Below are positions 1 to 11,292 of a stretch of 64,000 nt of DNA, piece after piece. Source of the DNA: Viscum album (lineage: Eukaryota; Streptophyta; Magnoliopsida; Santalales; Viscaceae). The stretch covers positions 1,544,128,868-1,544,192,867 of the forward strand of contig OY728122.1 in NCBI GenBank assembly GCA_963277665.1. The letters run 5' to 3'. The notes below the pieces were generated by a model. That model had not been told where the DNA came from, made no database searches, and was given only the letters and a program-made list of their open reading frames with translations. Within the stretch, counting starts at the first letter, position 1, and each line of letters starts with the position of its first letter. The position numbers and the translations under genes were made by a program.

Positions 1-643
1 TAATAATTGATGGGTGGAGCCCTCTATAGCTCCTCGATACATCGTTTGGTCTAATGAGACAAACTAGTGACTTGGAATAAGGCATTGACAAAATATTATT
101 TCTAGTCTTGGAACAAGGCCAGAACTATGTGGTTTTAAAGTTTGGCATAATGCATTCCGTCATTATGAAAGTGGATATTGATATTTCATGTGATTATTCG
201 ACTAGTATAATATCTATGAGAATAAGTAAATGGAATTATTTGATTTTATCTTTGCTATATTATGTTGATATCTATGTTTAAAAGGTGTTTGTTTTAGTCT
301 CATACATTGCCTTAAATGTGTATGCTTATTTATGAATATTTCCATTATATTGTTATCCTTACTGAGCATCTGAGCTCACCCCTTCCTATGTTTTATTTTT
401 CCTAGGATGTGAAGAAGTATTTTATGGTTGAAGAGAAAGGTTAGGATACATATATAAATGTGTCTATAAAGGGGACCAAATGATGTTGATGTTTTAATAT
501 CATTATGTAATATAAACCTTATGATTGTATCTAATACTTCCAAGGCCACTAAACTGATCATTCTTTCAGGACACGATTCTTTGTATCATGAAAATGTTGT
601 GTAATAATGCACAGACTTGCGGTAACTAGGGTCGGGAATTATA
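1..643 (+). mobile_element. LTR1, 3' part of the long LTR upstream of copy A
   Basis: This is the last 643 bp of a long terminal repeat cut by the window edge. It lines up with the ends of LTR2 (from about 8,729) and LTR3 (from about 17,465). Shared landmarks include the GATGGGTGGAGCC block near base 9, and the TGAGCTCACC block near 370. The end, GGGAATTATA, is a decayed form of the GGGGTGTTACA that closes LTR2. A primer-site-like sequence follows at once. It belongs to the 5' LTR of copy A, or to an LTR shared with a further unit to the left; the window does not show which. Confidence 0.85.
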
Positions 644-660
644 TTTGGTATCAATGGAAG
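644..660 (+). promoter_or_regulatory. Primer-binding site of copy A
   Basis: TTTGGTATCAATGGAAG directly follows the LTR end. The TGGTATCA core is the part of an initiator-methionine tRNA primer site usual in plant Ty3/gypsy elements; the following GAGC is changed to ATGG. Position and core are seen; tRNA identity is inferred from the family. Confidence 0.75.
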
Positions 661-1144
661 ATTATTACAATCTTTGGAAACAATATTTAGAAAAAATCTG
701 ATTAGAGAACACCACCCTAAGATACACTTTGAGGATTAGTATAGAAGGACTTCCTAGAATTTTGTTGTTGTAAATATTTTGTGAGTTTTCTAAATAGTAC
801 ATCCCTATTTGGATATGATAAGGTAGAGGCGACTATGGAATAGATGTACCTATGGTTAAAACCTGAAAGCACTACTTTTATCTAGACTCGGATGGGAACT
901 GGTGCACGCCATCGGGCTTAGCTGCACTCTTGGTTATGACACTCCTAGTGGATATGCATAAGAAAATTCTCATTTTAATTACAAACCGTTATGAAGGGTT
1001 TATGGGTATATAATTCGTCAGAGGAACCATTTTTATGATTATGGATTATATCTATAAACAGTTCAATTTTTGTAATTTATATTAAATGTTTGGAATTATG
1101 TATTGTGATTCATAAACCAATCAAGTTTATGCCATTGTTTAGAA
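661..1144 (+). other. 5' leader of copy A, non-coding
   Basis: About 480 bp between primer site and first gag ATG. It matches the leader of copy B (9,392-9,872) block for block, for example the TTTGAGGATTAGTATAGA stretch at about 730 and again at about 9,458. The open frames on either strand here are chance ones. Confidence 0.6.
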
Positions 1145-2257
1145 ATGAAACCTAGTGGAAGGAGTGGAAACCGTATCAATTCATGTAATACATGTAGGTA
1201 TTCCCTCCTAATCAAGATAATTATAGTGGAGTTGGTGATGGAACTAGTGCTGATCAGTTTTTCACCATACTGGACAACTCACTCAGGTTATGAATAATAA
1301 CCTTACCCGTATAGAGCAACCTGATCCATAACACGGAGGATCAGTGTTAGACCGTTTCATGAGGAAAAAACTATGAAATTCAATGGAATTACAAATCTAT
1401 TAGTAGTTGAGAAATGGATAATGTCCTTGGATAAAATATTTTACGTTTTGTGGAGTAGTGAAAGTGAAAAAGTTTTCCTGACAGTTTATCACCTCACGGG
1501 AGATGAAGATCAATGGTGGTCATTGATTGAAAACAAAAAGGAATATTATGAATTATGAAATATGGAAAAGTGGGAGTTTAAGAGATCTTTTTAAATAAAA
1601 ATACTTTTTTCATTACCATCGAGTTGATATGGAAAAATATTTCTGAGTTTGAGGAAAAATGAGGAAGAAAATGTAGAAAAATATGAGGCTAACTTTACAA
1701 GGTTATCAAGGTATGCATAAGATTATATATGTAACCTAGTGGGTATGACTGATCTATTCTATGATGGGTTAAAACCATTTCTTTATCTAGAATTATTCTC
1801 ACAATCCTTCACATCATACGAACATATTACCTCATGAGATATCAAGGGAGAAAAATATTTCTCTAAGTCTTAAGACCTTAAAGAAAAGAAGGAGAAGAAG
1901 AGATCTACAGAACACTTTAGAAATAGAAATATGGGGAATAAGGGAAAACATGAATGTAAATATTGTGGTAAATGTGGGAAGAATCACCCTTGTACTTTCC
2001 TATTGGGAATGGGAGTCTGTTACAAGTGTGGTGAAAAATTCAACCAAGCTCATGATTTCTATGGGATGAAAGAGGTTGTTAAATTATTTAACTGTAGAGA
2101 AAATGGGAATTATTCAAATGAAAGTCCTAAGAACCAAGGTATATTACCTCAGAAAAGGCCAAGGGAGCTTGGACAAGCTTATACAATCACTACTACTAAG
2201 GATAAAGATTCAAAATACGTGGTGGCAGGTAATTTAATAGATTCCTCAAGTTTATAA
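1145..2257 (+). pseudogene. gag: Broken gag (capsid and nucleocapsid) of copy A
   Basis: Gag makes the particle shell and packages element RNA. The ATG at 1,145 matches copy B's at 9,873, but the frame is lost within about 30 codons. The best preserved piece is 1,373-1,558 (61 residues), with the retrotransposon gag signature: KFNG near the start, a W-x6-KIF block, then DQWWSLI. Further frameshifts and stops follow, including a stop in the block equivalent to FKEIFLEKY of copy B. The nucleocapsid segment 1,931-2,257 is open. Its first knuckle (2,018-2,059) reads CYKCGEKFNQAHDF, so the histidine is N and the last cysteine F. The second, NCRENGNYSNES, has lost its histidine and last cysteine. 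Neither could bind zinc normally. Family assignment is firm; non-function is certain. Confidence 0.85.
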
Positions 2258-2566
2258 AATGCTTTATTTGACTCTTTATCATCACATTGTTTCATATCAT
2301 TCTAGTTTTCTATGAAAATTATCTATTTTCAATTTGAATTTACAAGGGATTTGTTAGTTAAAACACCCAAGGGACGTATCATCACAATAATGTTTTGTGA
2401 ATCAGTTCCCATTAGGGTATATAAACGTTATTTATATGTTGATCTCATAGTCATACCCATTATTGAATCTGATATAATCCTCAAAATGTATTGGATTTTA
2501 GACCATGATGTGAAAATTTATAACAATAAGAATGAGGTTACAATATTTGAGGATGAAAAGGAGTAA
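2258..2566 (+). pseudogene. Broken aspartic protease of copy A
   Basis: This domain cuts the Gag-Pol polyprotein and normally has an Asp-Ser-Gly active site. Here the site at 2,270-2,278 reads D-S-L, so the glycine is gone, followed by SSHCFIS and a stop. From 2,312 an 84-residue open stretch holds the rest: a KTPKG block, FCESVP, and SDIILKMYWI, where copy B keeps KMDW. It lies in the expected place between the zinc knuckles and reverse transcriptase. The TPKG block recurs in the protease remnant of copy E (about 54,830, minus strand). Confidence 0.8.
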
Positions 2567-2699
2567 CTTATCTTTAGAGAAAAAACGTCACTACCAGATT
2601 CTTATCTAGATGCACCCCCAGTATCTCAACTAAATTCAATTATTGGGGAAGAAGAGAATGAAATAAAAATGGGTGAGGAAAAGAATGTTTGAGTTGAGG

Positions 2700-3960
2700 A
2701 TGTACCAATTGTGAAAGAATACATTGATGTGTTTCTAGAGGATTTACCTTGACATCCTCGATAAAGTGAAATTGTGTTTTCCATTTACTTAATTCCTGTT
2801 TCAAGGCCCATATCAAAGACCCCTTATAAAATGGCCACTATTGAATTAGGGGAACTAAAAATACAACTAGAGGAATTGAGTAATAAGCGATTTATTCACC
2901 CTAGTGTTTCTACTTGGGGAGCCCATGTCCCATTTGTTAAGAAGAAATATAAATCTATGAGTTTTTACGTTGACTAATGTGAGATTAATTATATAACAAT
3001 AATGAACAAGTAGTACCAACTTCACATAGATGATTTATTTGATCAACTTCATGGAGATAAATATTTTTCAAAAACTGACCTTTGATCTGGATATCATCAG
3101 TAATTTGTGAAGAAGTAAAACATTAAACAGACAAAATTTGAAACAAGTAATAGGAATTATGTGATTATTGTAATTCCTTTTGGATTGACTAATGCAAACT
3201 CTATCTTCATGGATCTAATTAATAAGGTTTTCAAGGAATATATTGATGAATTTTGAGTCGTATTTATTAAAGATATCTTGGTATACTCAAAAATCTACAT
3301 TGGCCATGAAAATTACTTTCAAATTATCCTAAGGACTCTTAGAAGAAATAAATTATATGATAAATTTGGCTACTGTAAATTCTGGCTTTAAGAGATTACG
3401 TTTCACTGACATATTGTCTCTAAGGATTGAATCTATGTTGATACATCAAAGGCCAAGGAAATACAAGAATGGCCAGCACCAATGAGTATAACTATGGTTC
3501 ACAGTTTTATTGGTTAGTAGGTTATTATCAATGTTTTATCCCAAATTTTTCCTAATTGAAAAACCCATTAACCAAGATCACGCGAAAAGGGGTTAATTTT
3601 TTTTGGACAAAAGAGTGCGAAGAATTTTTGGAAGAAATGAAGAAAATATTATTCAATGCTTCTATCGTGACTCTAACGTCAGGGAATGATGGGTTTGTTA
3701 TTTATTGTGACGCTTCGAATAATGTATTTGGGTGGGTCCTCATGCAGAATGATAGAGTTATGGCCTATGCATCATGATGGCTAAATGTTCTTGAGAAAAA
3801 CTATCCTACTCATGATCTAGAGTTAGCAGCTATAATCATTGCTCTAAAAATAAGGAGACATTATCTCTATGGTGAAAAATGTGAGATTTATACTGATCAT
3901 AAGAATTTGAAGTATTTTTTCTCACAAAAAGAACTCAACATGAAGAAAAGGAGATGGCTT
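2700..3960 (+). pseudogene. pol: Broken reverse transcriptase and RNase H of copy A
   Basis: Reverse transcriptase opens with an open piece at 2,774-2,977 containing [24 protein letters not shown] and PFVKKK. The palm follows with in-frame stops, notably TGA at 3,083-3,085 and TAA at 3,101-3,103, both shared with copy B. The catalytic box at 3,260-3,280 reads V-F-I-K-D-I-L: the first aspartate of the usual I-D-D is lysine. RNase H and the connection lie at 3,556-3,777, open for 73 codons, with FFWTKECEEF, the YCDAS catalytic block and a VLMQN block. A TGA follows where A-S-R is expected. Enzyme order is that of Ty3/gypsy elements. Confidence 0.88.
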
Positions 3961-5592
3961 GAACTAATCAATGATTTTATTTCACTATACAGTACCACCC
4001 GGGGATGGAAAAATAGGTTGTAGGTTCTTTGAGCAGAAAAAATCACGTAGTTTTGAATAAGATGAGAATTGAAAATGATCAGATATACATGGATCTAGTA
4101 ATGATAAATATGGGAATAACCATGGAATTTGAAAGATCAATGCTATTTCAAATGGTTACCTAAACATCTTTACTAGAAAGGATAAAAGGTTCTTAGACTG
4201 ATAATGAGGAATTTCAAAAGAAAATTAATGAAATGAATGATGGGATGTTGATATACGTCATATATAAAGATAGAATTTTGAAATTTGGGAAGAAACATTG
4301 TGTTCCTGATATACCTGATCTAGAATGGAATTGTTGGATAATGCTTATAGATCCAATTTTTATATAAACCCTAGTAGCACTAAGATGTATAGTGATTTGA
4401 AAGAACAATTTCTGTGGGACAACATTAAGAGAGAGATTGTTGATTTTGTATCAATATGTATGGTTTTTCAACAAGTGAAAGTTGGAAGGCCACATCCTTG
4501 AGGAGTCATGAAACCTCTTCCCATACTTGAGCGGAAATATGATAATATTATGATGGAATTTTTCATGAAGATACCATAGAATCCTAGAAGGAATGATCCA
4601 AAATGGGTCATTGTTGATCATCTTACCAAGTCAGCACATTTTATTTCTATAATAGAAGATTTACCACTTGAACGTATAATAATACAATATATTAATGAAG
4701 TTTTAAGGCTTCATGGAATACCCCTATCGATTATTTCTGATTGTGATCCCCATTTTACATCACGATTTTGGAAAAGTATTCAGAAAGCCCTGGATACTGA
4801 ACTTCGTTTGAGAACTGCCTACCACCCTCAAAAATATGGACAATCTAAGAGACTATTCAATCTTTAGAAGACATTTTGAGATCATGCTCACTTGACTTTC
4901 AGGGTATGTGGGATCACTATTTACCTCTTTTAGAATTTTCATATATCAATAGCTTCCATTCAAGTATTTAGATGGCACTATATGAGGCATTATATGGAAA
5001 GGGATGTCACACACCAACTTGTTGGGAAGATGTTGGTGAGAGAAAACTCATAGGCCCAGAACATTTTAAGGAAACAATGCAAAAGATGTAGTTTATCCAA
5101 AAAAACATCAAAGCATTCCAAAGTAGGAAAGATATCCATGCTGAGAACCAAAGGAAGGAATTAAAACTTCAAGTAGGATACCATGTTTTCATGATGGTAT
5201 CTCCATGTTATGGTGTTATAAGTTTTAGTAAGAAGGGTAAATTGAGTCCCATGTACATCCGAAATTTTGAAATTATAAAACGAATTGGGCATGTGGCTTA
5301 TTGTTTGGAAATGCTGAGAAGTATATCTAAAGTTCACGATATGTTCCACATATCAGTATTGAGAAAATACATGCCTAACCCAAGGTATGTATTCACTTAT
5401 GAGGAAATTGAACTAGAACCTGATCTGTCTTATTGTGAAGATCCTGTGAACATTCTTGATATAGGAGAACAAGTGCCCAGACACCGAAAGATTCGTCTGG
5501 TAAATGATCTATGGAGAAACCGTACGATGGTACAAGAAACATGGGAACCTGGGAAACTTGAGATGAAGAATCAGTTGAATCTTTTTATGTAG
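3961..5592 (+). pseudogene. pol: Broken integrase with chromodomain-like tail, copy A
   Basis: Integrase inserts the DNA copy into the chromosome. The zinc-binding region (about 4,200-4,500) is frameshifted; CMVFQQ at 4,457 has phenylalanine (4,466-4,468) where the family has cysteine. The catalytic core is open for 95 codons at 4,580-4,864: VIVDHLTKSAHF holds the first Asp (4,616), SIISDCDPHFTSRFW the second. [10 protein letters not shown] has lysine where the catalytic glutamate belongs, and TAG at 4,865 ends the frame. The C-terminal region is open at 5,191-5,592: KKGKLSP, VHDMFHISVLRKY, then a chromodomain-like end LWRNRTMVQETWEP before TAG. That tail, which can steer chromoviruses to certain chromatin, supports a Tekay/Del-type assignment. 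Confidence 0.87.
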
Positions 5593-5626
5593 TAATATTC
5601 TAGAAATTTTCAGGATAAAATTATTT

Positions 5627-5640
5627 TAAAGAGGGTAGAA
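5627..5640 (+). promoter_or_regulatory. Polypurine tract of copy A
   Basis: AAAGAGGGTAGAA lies immediately before the LTR2 start TGTTAAACCCC. Plus-strand DNA synthesis is primed from such a tract. Copy B has AAGGTGGGGAAAA at the same place (14,358-14,370). Confidence 0.75.
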
Positions 5641-7182
5641 TGTTAAACCCCAAGAAACCATGGTATGTTTCCCTTTGAATAAAACAACAGCTTGTGTTGT
5701 ACAGAACTTCGAGTTCAAACACACCACAACCAACCAAACTAGGCTTTTTGAATAGTAATACCCAATTTTTGAAATTTTAAAAATTCTATCCTTCAAATTG
5801 GACATCAATATTCATTTCGGAATATCAAAATTTGTTTAGGGTTAATTTTTTTTATTTTATTGAAAGCATTCAATTTTTGAGGAATAGTGAAAAACATTGT
5901 GTTATTGGTTAAAACTGAAAATTTTATTTAAATAATTATTTACTTTATTCAAATTTATTTTATGTAAAAATAGATACATAATAATAATATAAGTTTAATG
6001 TAATTCATTGGAGTCATTTTATAATATGTTTAGATATATTAAAATATTAATGAACTTCTTACCGTTTTTTACCCACCTCCTAGGAGAATTTGAAAATTTA
6101 CATAAAACATAATTTTACCGCTTCTATGAGTTGAATTTCAAAAATCCAAGAGACACAGTTAATATTTGTAAGTAAAATTTGGTTCAATAAGATGAAAATA
6201 ATTTTTAGTGAATAGAAAATGTAATCTTTTATTTACTATGATTAAAAGTAAATAGGAAAATTATGGGTAAAAATGATATCATAATTACCTTAACACATGT
6301 CCTAATTCTATTGGTTAGAATAATTCGACAAGAAACTACCTTAGGAATAAAATAGGATCCTCTTTGGTCCACTTGGATAAGATTACGACATTTATTATTA
6401 TTTTATTTAAAGAATAGATAAAGGAGTTAAATTCAATGTTTAAAAACTAAACCATTATTAATATAGGGTTACACAAAATATAAATTCGATTATAAATATA
6501 CATTAGATACTAAAAATCTTTCCTACATAATTTATTTTATTTATAATTTTTAGACATTAGATAATTTAATTTATTTATGACACAATGAAGATGCACTAAT
6601 TACCTTATTAATGAAATATTAAAATAATTGATATTATAAATATGAAAATTAATGTAAATTAAGATTTCTGATGAATTACAATAATTTTCTAGGTTAATAT
6701 GACATGTTAGAGTTGGTTAAATATATTTTATTCTTAGTGATAAATTTTTTATGTCTTTCAAAAAAATCAAATACTAAATAGTGTCAAAGTTGACATAACT
6801 AAGTTTTTAAAACAAATCTTATATTATTAATTGATATAATATTAATAAATATATAAGTTTGGGTAAAAGTAAATTGATAAGGTTATATATATTAATAATA
6901 ATCCAATGGGGTTATCTTGGCATGTTATAGTATGTTTATTATCCATATACTTTAAAAATTCCAAGTGACATGGTAAATGACAAAGTATTTAACTAAGAGT
7001 TAAATCTAAAAGATAAGGTTAATATGATGACTTAAACCTATCAAAAACTTATTGGCTGAGTGGTTTTCTCCTCATCCCCACCTTATATTTTAAATAATTT
7101 CTTTTTAAGCCATTATTAATATAAAATTATTTTATTATAAAATAATATTTCAAGGTTTTCCTATAGCGACCCTCACCTATCT

Positions 7183-7190
7183 TATAAAAT
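7183..7190 (+). promoter_or_regulatory. TATA box in LTR2
   Basis: TATAAAAT in the context CCCTCACCTATCT-TATAAAAT. LTR3 has TATAAAAG at 15,918-15,925 after CCCTCACCTCTCT. The box lies about 1.5 kb into both LTRs and is probably the core promoter for element RNA. Confidence 0.6.
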
Positions 7191-7489
7191 AGCACATCAC
7201 CTTATCATAATTTTACACATCGAAAGACTTTTGGATCGACCAAAACCTACCCAGATATAGTCCCAAAATTCCTCCCTTAATCCTATATACCTTCCTTTGG
7301 TCATAAATCCAACCTATGGAGCCATTTAGATCAAATCAAATGGAGGAACCAGAAGAAGGGGTAAATATTTCATCACCTCTTTTAAGTTATTTTCTTCTTC
7401 CACGTCTTCTTTATTTGTTTTTTACATTATAAAATAATAAATCCAGTATCTTTTATATACTATGATGTTTTTAAAAAATTGGTATAACC

Positions 7490-7790
7490 ATATTCATTAT
7501 TCTATTCATCCTATTAATGAAAAAGTCACCATACATGTGTACGTACGGATTACCATCTCCACGTCGTGGTGTAGTTTATTATTCAATCACTTCATTATTT
7601 GGATGGGTATAATAATGAGTATAACTGATTTAAATAATAAATATAAAATGTTAATGATTCTGGATATATGATATACCATCCAATTACATATGATTTTTCC
7701 ATCAATATAATGTTATTTTCCCTCGTTCGTACGTATGGATCACCCTCTCCATGAACCCGATGAGATTCATTCCCCATCGTAATCATTCAA
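7490..7790 (+). repeat. Tandem subrepeat of LTR2 (two units, about 190 bp apart)
   Basis: Unit cores: GTGTACGTACGGATTACC at about 7,537 and GTTCGTACGTATGGATCACC at about 7,725, each followed by CTCCA(C/T)G. Spacing between matching ACC bases (7,552 and 7,742) is 190 bp. The same core, inverted, marks the minus-strand LTRs elsewhere in the window. Confidence 0.8.
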
Positions 7791-9372
7791 GAATAATTTT
7801 TATTTTATTATTAAAAATAATGTTTTTGAACTTAATATCATTCTGGATATGAATCAAATACATCCTATCCATAACAAACATGTCTTACGTAACAAAACAT
7901 ATAATGGAAAATTTATCATTTAACACCCGAAATGACAATAATACTAAAATATTATTAACAATGAAATATTAGAAGATCATACATGAAATCATATTTACTT
8001 TTATGGTTATTGTATAATTTAATAACAATTATTTAACTATTATAAAGGATGTTAATGTAACCTCTACCAAGGAAAAGGACAAGGTAAGGGTTAATTTCAC
8101 TATCTTCTTATTATTCGTGGTTGTTTTTACGTATGTATCTTCTGGGACCTCTTTATCATCCTCATCTATATTTTCTTAAAAAATGCATTTCAAAACATTT
8201 TTAACATTTACTATACTATGGGTTAATTTTATTTATACCCTAATTTGAATATATTTGTTTTGAAAGGAATATTTTTTCTCATTTTCCAAACAAGGTAATT
8301 TATAACCTTTTCAACAAAATTAAGTTAAGAATGTTTTTTAACTTATACGGCAGGTATGACTATTTTCCACCATTATAACATCATATAAGCTTCCCTTACA
8401 ATATTATAAGAATATTTTCAAAATAAAGTTTTCTTTTATAATTACATAACTTCTAAATGAATTCAAAATAAAAATATATGATTCTGTAAAAATGTTTTTA
8501 TTTCATCAATGTCGACATCCTTTGAAGTATTTTAAGCTTGTTTGAAGTTGATTTATTAGGATACAAAAAATCTATATTTTATTGATGGGTTGGTGATATT
8601 TTTGATAGTTTATGTGTTATTTTCACACCATTCATGTATTATAGATAATGAATTGACATTTCTTATTCTTGTATTAATACAAATGTTTATGTTATGTTTA
8701 ATCCTTGTCATATGAGAAATGAATTGGACATTGTAAGTGACGGGTGGAGCCTGCTAAAACTCCTCAATGAATTAGTAGGTATCATGAGACAAACTAGTGT
8801 CTTGGAAAAAGGCCTTGACAAAATCTTAATTGAAGTCTTGTCACAAGGATTTGACTATGTGGTTATGCATTCTGGCATCATGCATTCCATCATTATGAAA
8901 GTGGATATTGATATTGCATGTGATTGTATGAAATTTAGAATATCCATTTGAATAATTAAATGGAATTATTTGATTTCATCCTTTCCATATTATTATGAAT
9001 ATTATGTTTAAATGGATTTTGTTTTAGTCTCATACATTTCCTTAAATGTTTATGATTATTTATCGAAGTTTCCACTATATTGTTATCCTTACTGAGCATA
9101 TGAGCTCACCTCTTTTATTTTTAATTTTTCCAAGGATGTGAAGATGTATTTTATTGGTTGACCAGCAGGGATCAGCTAATGATATTAGAGTGTCTAAAAA
9201 GGCGACCAAATGTTGTTGATGTTCTTATTTCATGATGTAATGTAAAACTTATGAATATATCTTGTAATTCCAAGGCTTCTAATCTGATCATTCTTTAAGG
9301 GAATGATTCTTGGATCATACCAATGTAATGTACTAATGCACTGAATCTCAGTAACTGGTTTGGGGTGTTACA

Positions 9373-9391
9373 TTTTGTATCATAGGAAGTT
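9373..9391 (+). promoter_or_regulatory. Primer-binding site of copy B
   Basis: TTTTGTATCATAGGAAG follows the LTR end and aligns base for base with the copy A site. The expected TGGTATCA has become TTGTATCA. Confidence 0.7.
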
Positions 9392-9872
9392 AAGTACAAT
9401 CCTTTGAAAATAGATTAAGAAAAAATCTAATTAAAGAACACAACACTAAGATAGACTTTGAGGATTAGTATAGACGGACTACCTAGAATTTTGGTACTGT
9501 GGAGATTTTGTGATTTTTCTAGGCAATACATCTCTGTCTGGATACGAGTAGGTAGAGTCAGCTCTAGCATATATGTAAATAGGGGTAAAACCAGAAAACA
9601 CTGCTTGGAGCTAGACTCGAATGGGAATTGGTCAACGACAACGAGCCATGCTACACTCTTGGTTATGAAACATCTGAGGGATATTCTTAGGATAATTCCA
9701 ATTTTCTTTACAAACCATTATGAAGGGTTTATGAGTATATACTTCCTCAAAGGAAACATTTTTCTGATTCTGGATTATATCTATAAACTGTTGAATTTTT
9801 TTAACTATTTCACATGTTTGGAATTATGTATTGTGTATCATAAACTTTTCTAGTGTATTCCATTATTTAGAA

Positions 9873-10960
9873 ATGTCAACTAGTAGAAGTAATGGAAACC
9901 ATATCATTTCACGTAATCCATGTAGAGATTTTCCTACTACTGAAGATAATTATAGTGGATCTTGTGAAGAAACTGTTGCTGATCATCTTGTAACCATATA
10001 GAGACAACACACACAGGTTATGAATAATAACCTTACCCGTATGGAGCACCATAATCCACAATGCGGAGGATAACTGTTAGAACACTTCACGAGGATTAAA
10101 AAACCACCATTAAATGGGAGTAAAAATCCATTAGTATCTATTCAATGGATAAAATCTTATAGAAAATATTTTACTCTTTGGGGAGTATTGAAAGGGAAAA
10201 AGTTGTCATGGCAGTTTATTGCATCACTGGAGATGCAAATCAATGGTGGTCATTGATTAAAAACACAATGGAATATGATTAAGTATCGAATATGGAAATT
10301 AGGGGGTTTAAAGAGATTTTCTTAGAAAAATACATTCTTCATGACCATCGAGCATATATGGAAAAACAATTTCTGAGTTTGTGGCAAATGGAGGATGATA
10401 ATGTCACAAAATTTGAGGGTATCTTTACAAGGTTAACAAGGCATGTAATAGATTATATATGTAACCAAATGAATAATATTGATCGATTCTTTGATGGGTT
10501 AATACCATTTCTTCATCGAGAATTAATCTCACTATCCTTCTCATCATACAAAGAAATTGTCTCATGTGCTATCAAGATAGAAAAATAATTCTCTAAGTCT
10601 TACGACATTAAAGAAAAGCAAGAGAAGAAGAGATATTTTGAAAACTCTACAAATATAAATAAGGGGATGAAGGGAAAATATTTATATCTATCCTATGGTA
10701 AATATGGGAACAAACACCCTAGTACTTTTTGAAGTGAATATAATACTGTTACTAGTGTGGGGAAAAAGGCCACCAAGCTCGTGATCGTAAGAGGAAGAAT
10801 GAGGCTATTGAATGCTACAATTATAGGGAAAAGGGGCATTATACAAATGAATGTCCTAAAAACCTGGGTAACATACCTTATAAAATTCTAAGAGAGCAAG
10901 TCCATGATTTTGAAATCACTACTACAACTGTTGAATCTACAAAAAAGGTGGTGGCAGGTA
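9873..10960 (+). pseudogene. gag: Broken gag of copy B
   Basis: The ATG at 9,873 opens a 42-codon start ended by TAG at 9,999. Later pieces give the capsid signature: NQWWSLIKN, with tryptophans at 10,244-10,249, then an open stretch 10,292-10,588 with FKEIFLEKY, EKQFLSLWQ, FTRLTRH and RFFDGL. Two zinc knuckles follow. The first (10,747-10,788) reads C-Y-stop-C ... H ... R, so it has a stop and its last cysteine is arginine. The second (10,813-10,854) reads CYNYREKGHYTNEC, CCHC spacing with the second cysteine changed to tyrosine. Better preserved than copy A, but not translatable as one protein. Confidence 0.86.
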
Positions 10961-11292
10961 ATTTAATGGTTTCATGAAGTTTGGAAAAAGATTTTTTTGA
11001 CTCTGGATCATCGTATTTTTACATTTCATTCCAGTTTGCTAAGAAAAATAGATATTTTCAATTTTACTTAATGAGGGATTTTCAAGTCAAATCAGCTAAT
11101 GGATTTATCATTGAAACAATGTTTTGTGAATCAGTTCCCATTAGGGAATATAAATATTCTTTATCTACTAATCTCATAATTATACCCATGATTGAATTTG
11201 ATATAATCTTCAAAATGGATTGGATTTCAGATCATGATTTGAAAATTTATTGTGAGAAGAAGGAGATTACAATTTTCGAGGATGATAAATAG
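10961..11292 (+). pseudogene. Aspartic protease of copy B, active site kept
   Basis: The segment is open from 10,981 to a stop at 11,290-11,292. FFDSGSSYFYIS holds an intact Asp-Ser-Gly (10,999-11,007), about 70 residues before IEFDIIFKMDWIS, the family's second landmark. The 103-residue length fits a Ty3/gypsy protease. It has no start of its own; it would normally be released from the polyprotein, whose frame is broken on both sides. Confidence 0.82.

Larger units (their letters stand above)
5641..9372 (+). mobile_element. LTR2, complete long LTR shared by copies A and B
   Basis: A 3,732-bp LTR starting TGTTAAACCCCAAG after the copy A polypurine tract and ending GGGGTGTTACA before the copy B primer site. 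Its ends form an imperfect inverted repeat, as expected. It serves as both the 3' LTR of A and the 5' LTR of B. LTR3 (14,371-18,106, 3,736 bp) matches it along its length. It carries a TATA-like box at about 7,183 and two tandem subrepeats at about 7,500-7,790. Open frames inside it (for example 7,462, 8,694, and 9,458 just beyond) are chance ones. Confidence 0.9.

Noticed and set aside
7490..7790. CRISPR-like spaced repeats
   Set aside because: Only two or three units, about 190 bp apart, all within LTRs of a eukaryotic retroelement.
9458..9853. 131-codon plus-strand frame
   Set aside because: It lies in copy B's untranslated leader, and copy A's matching sequence is full of stops.
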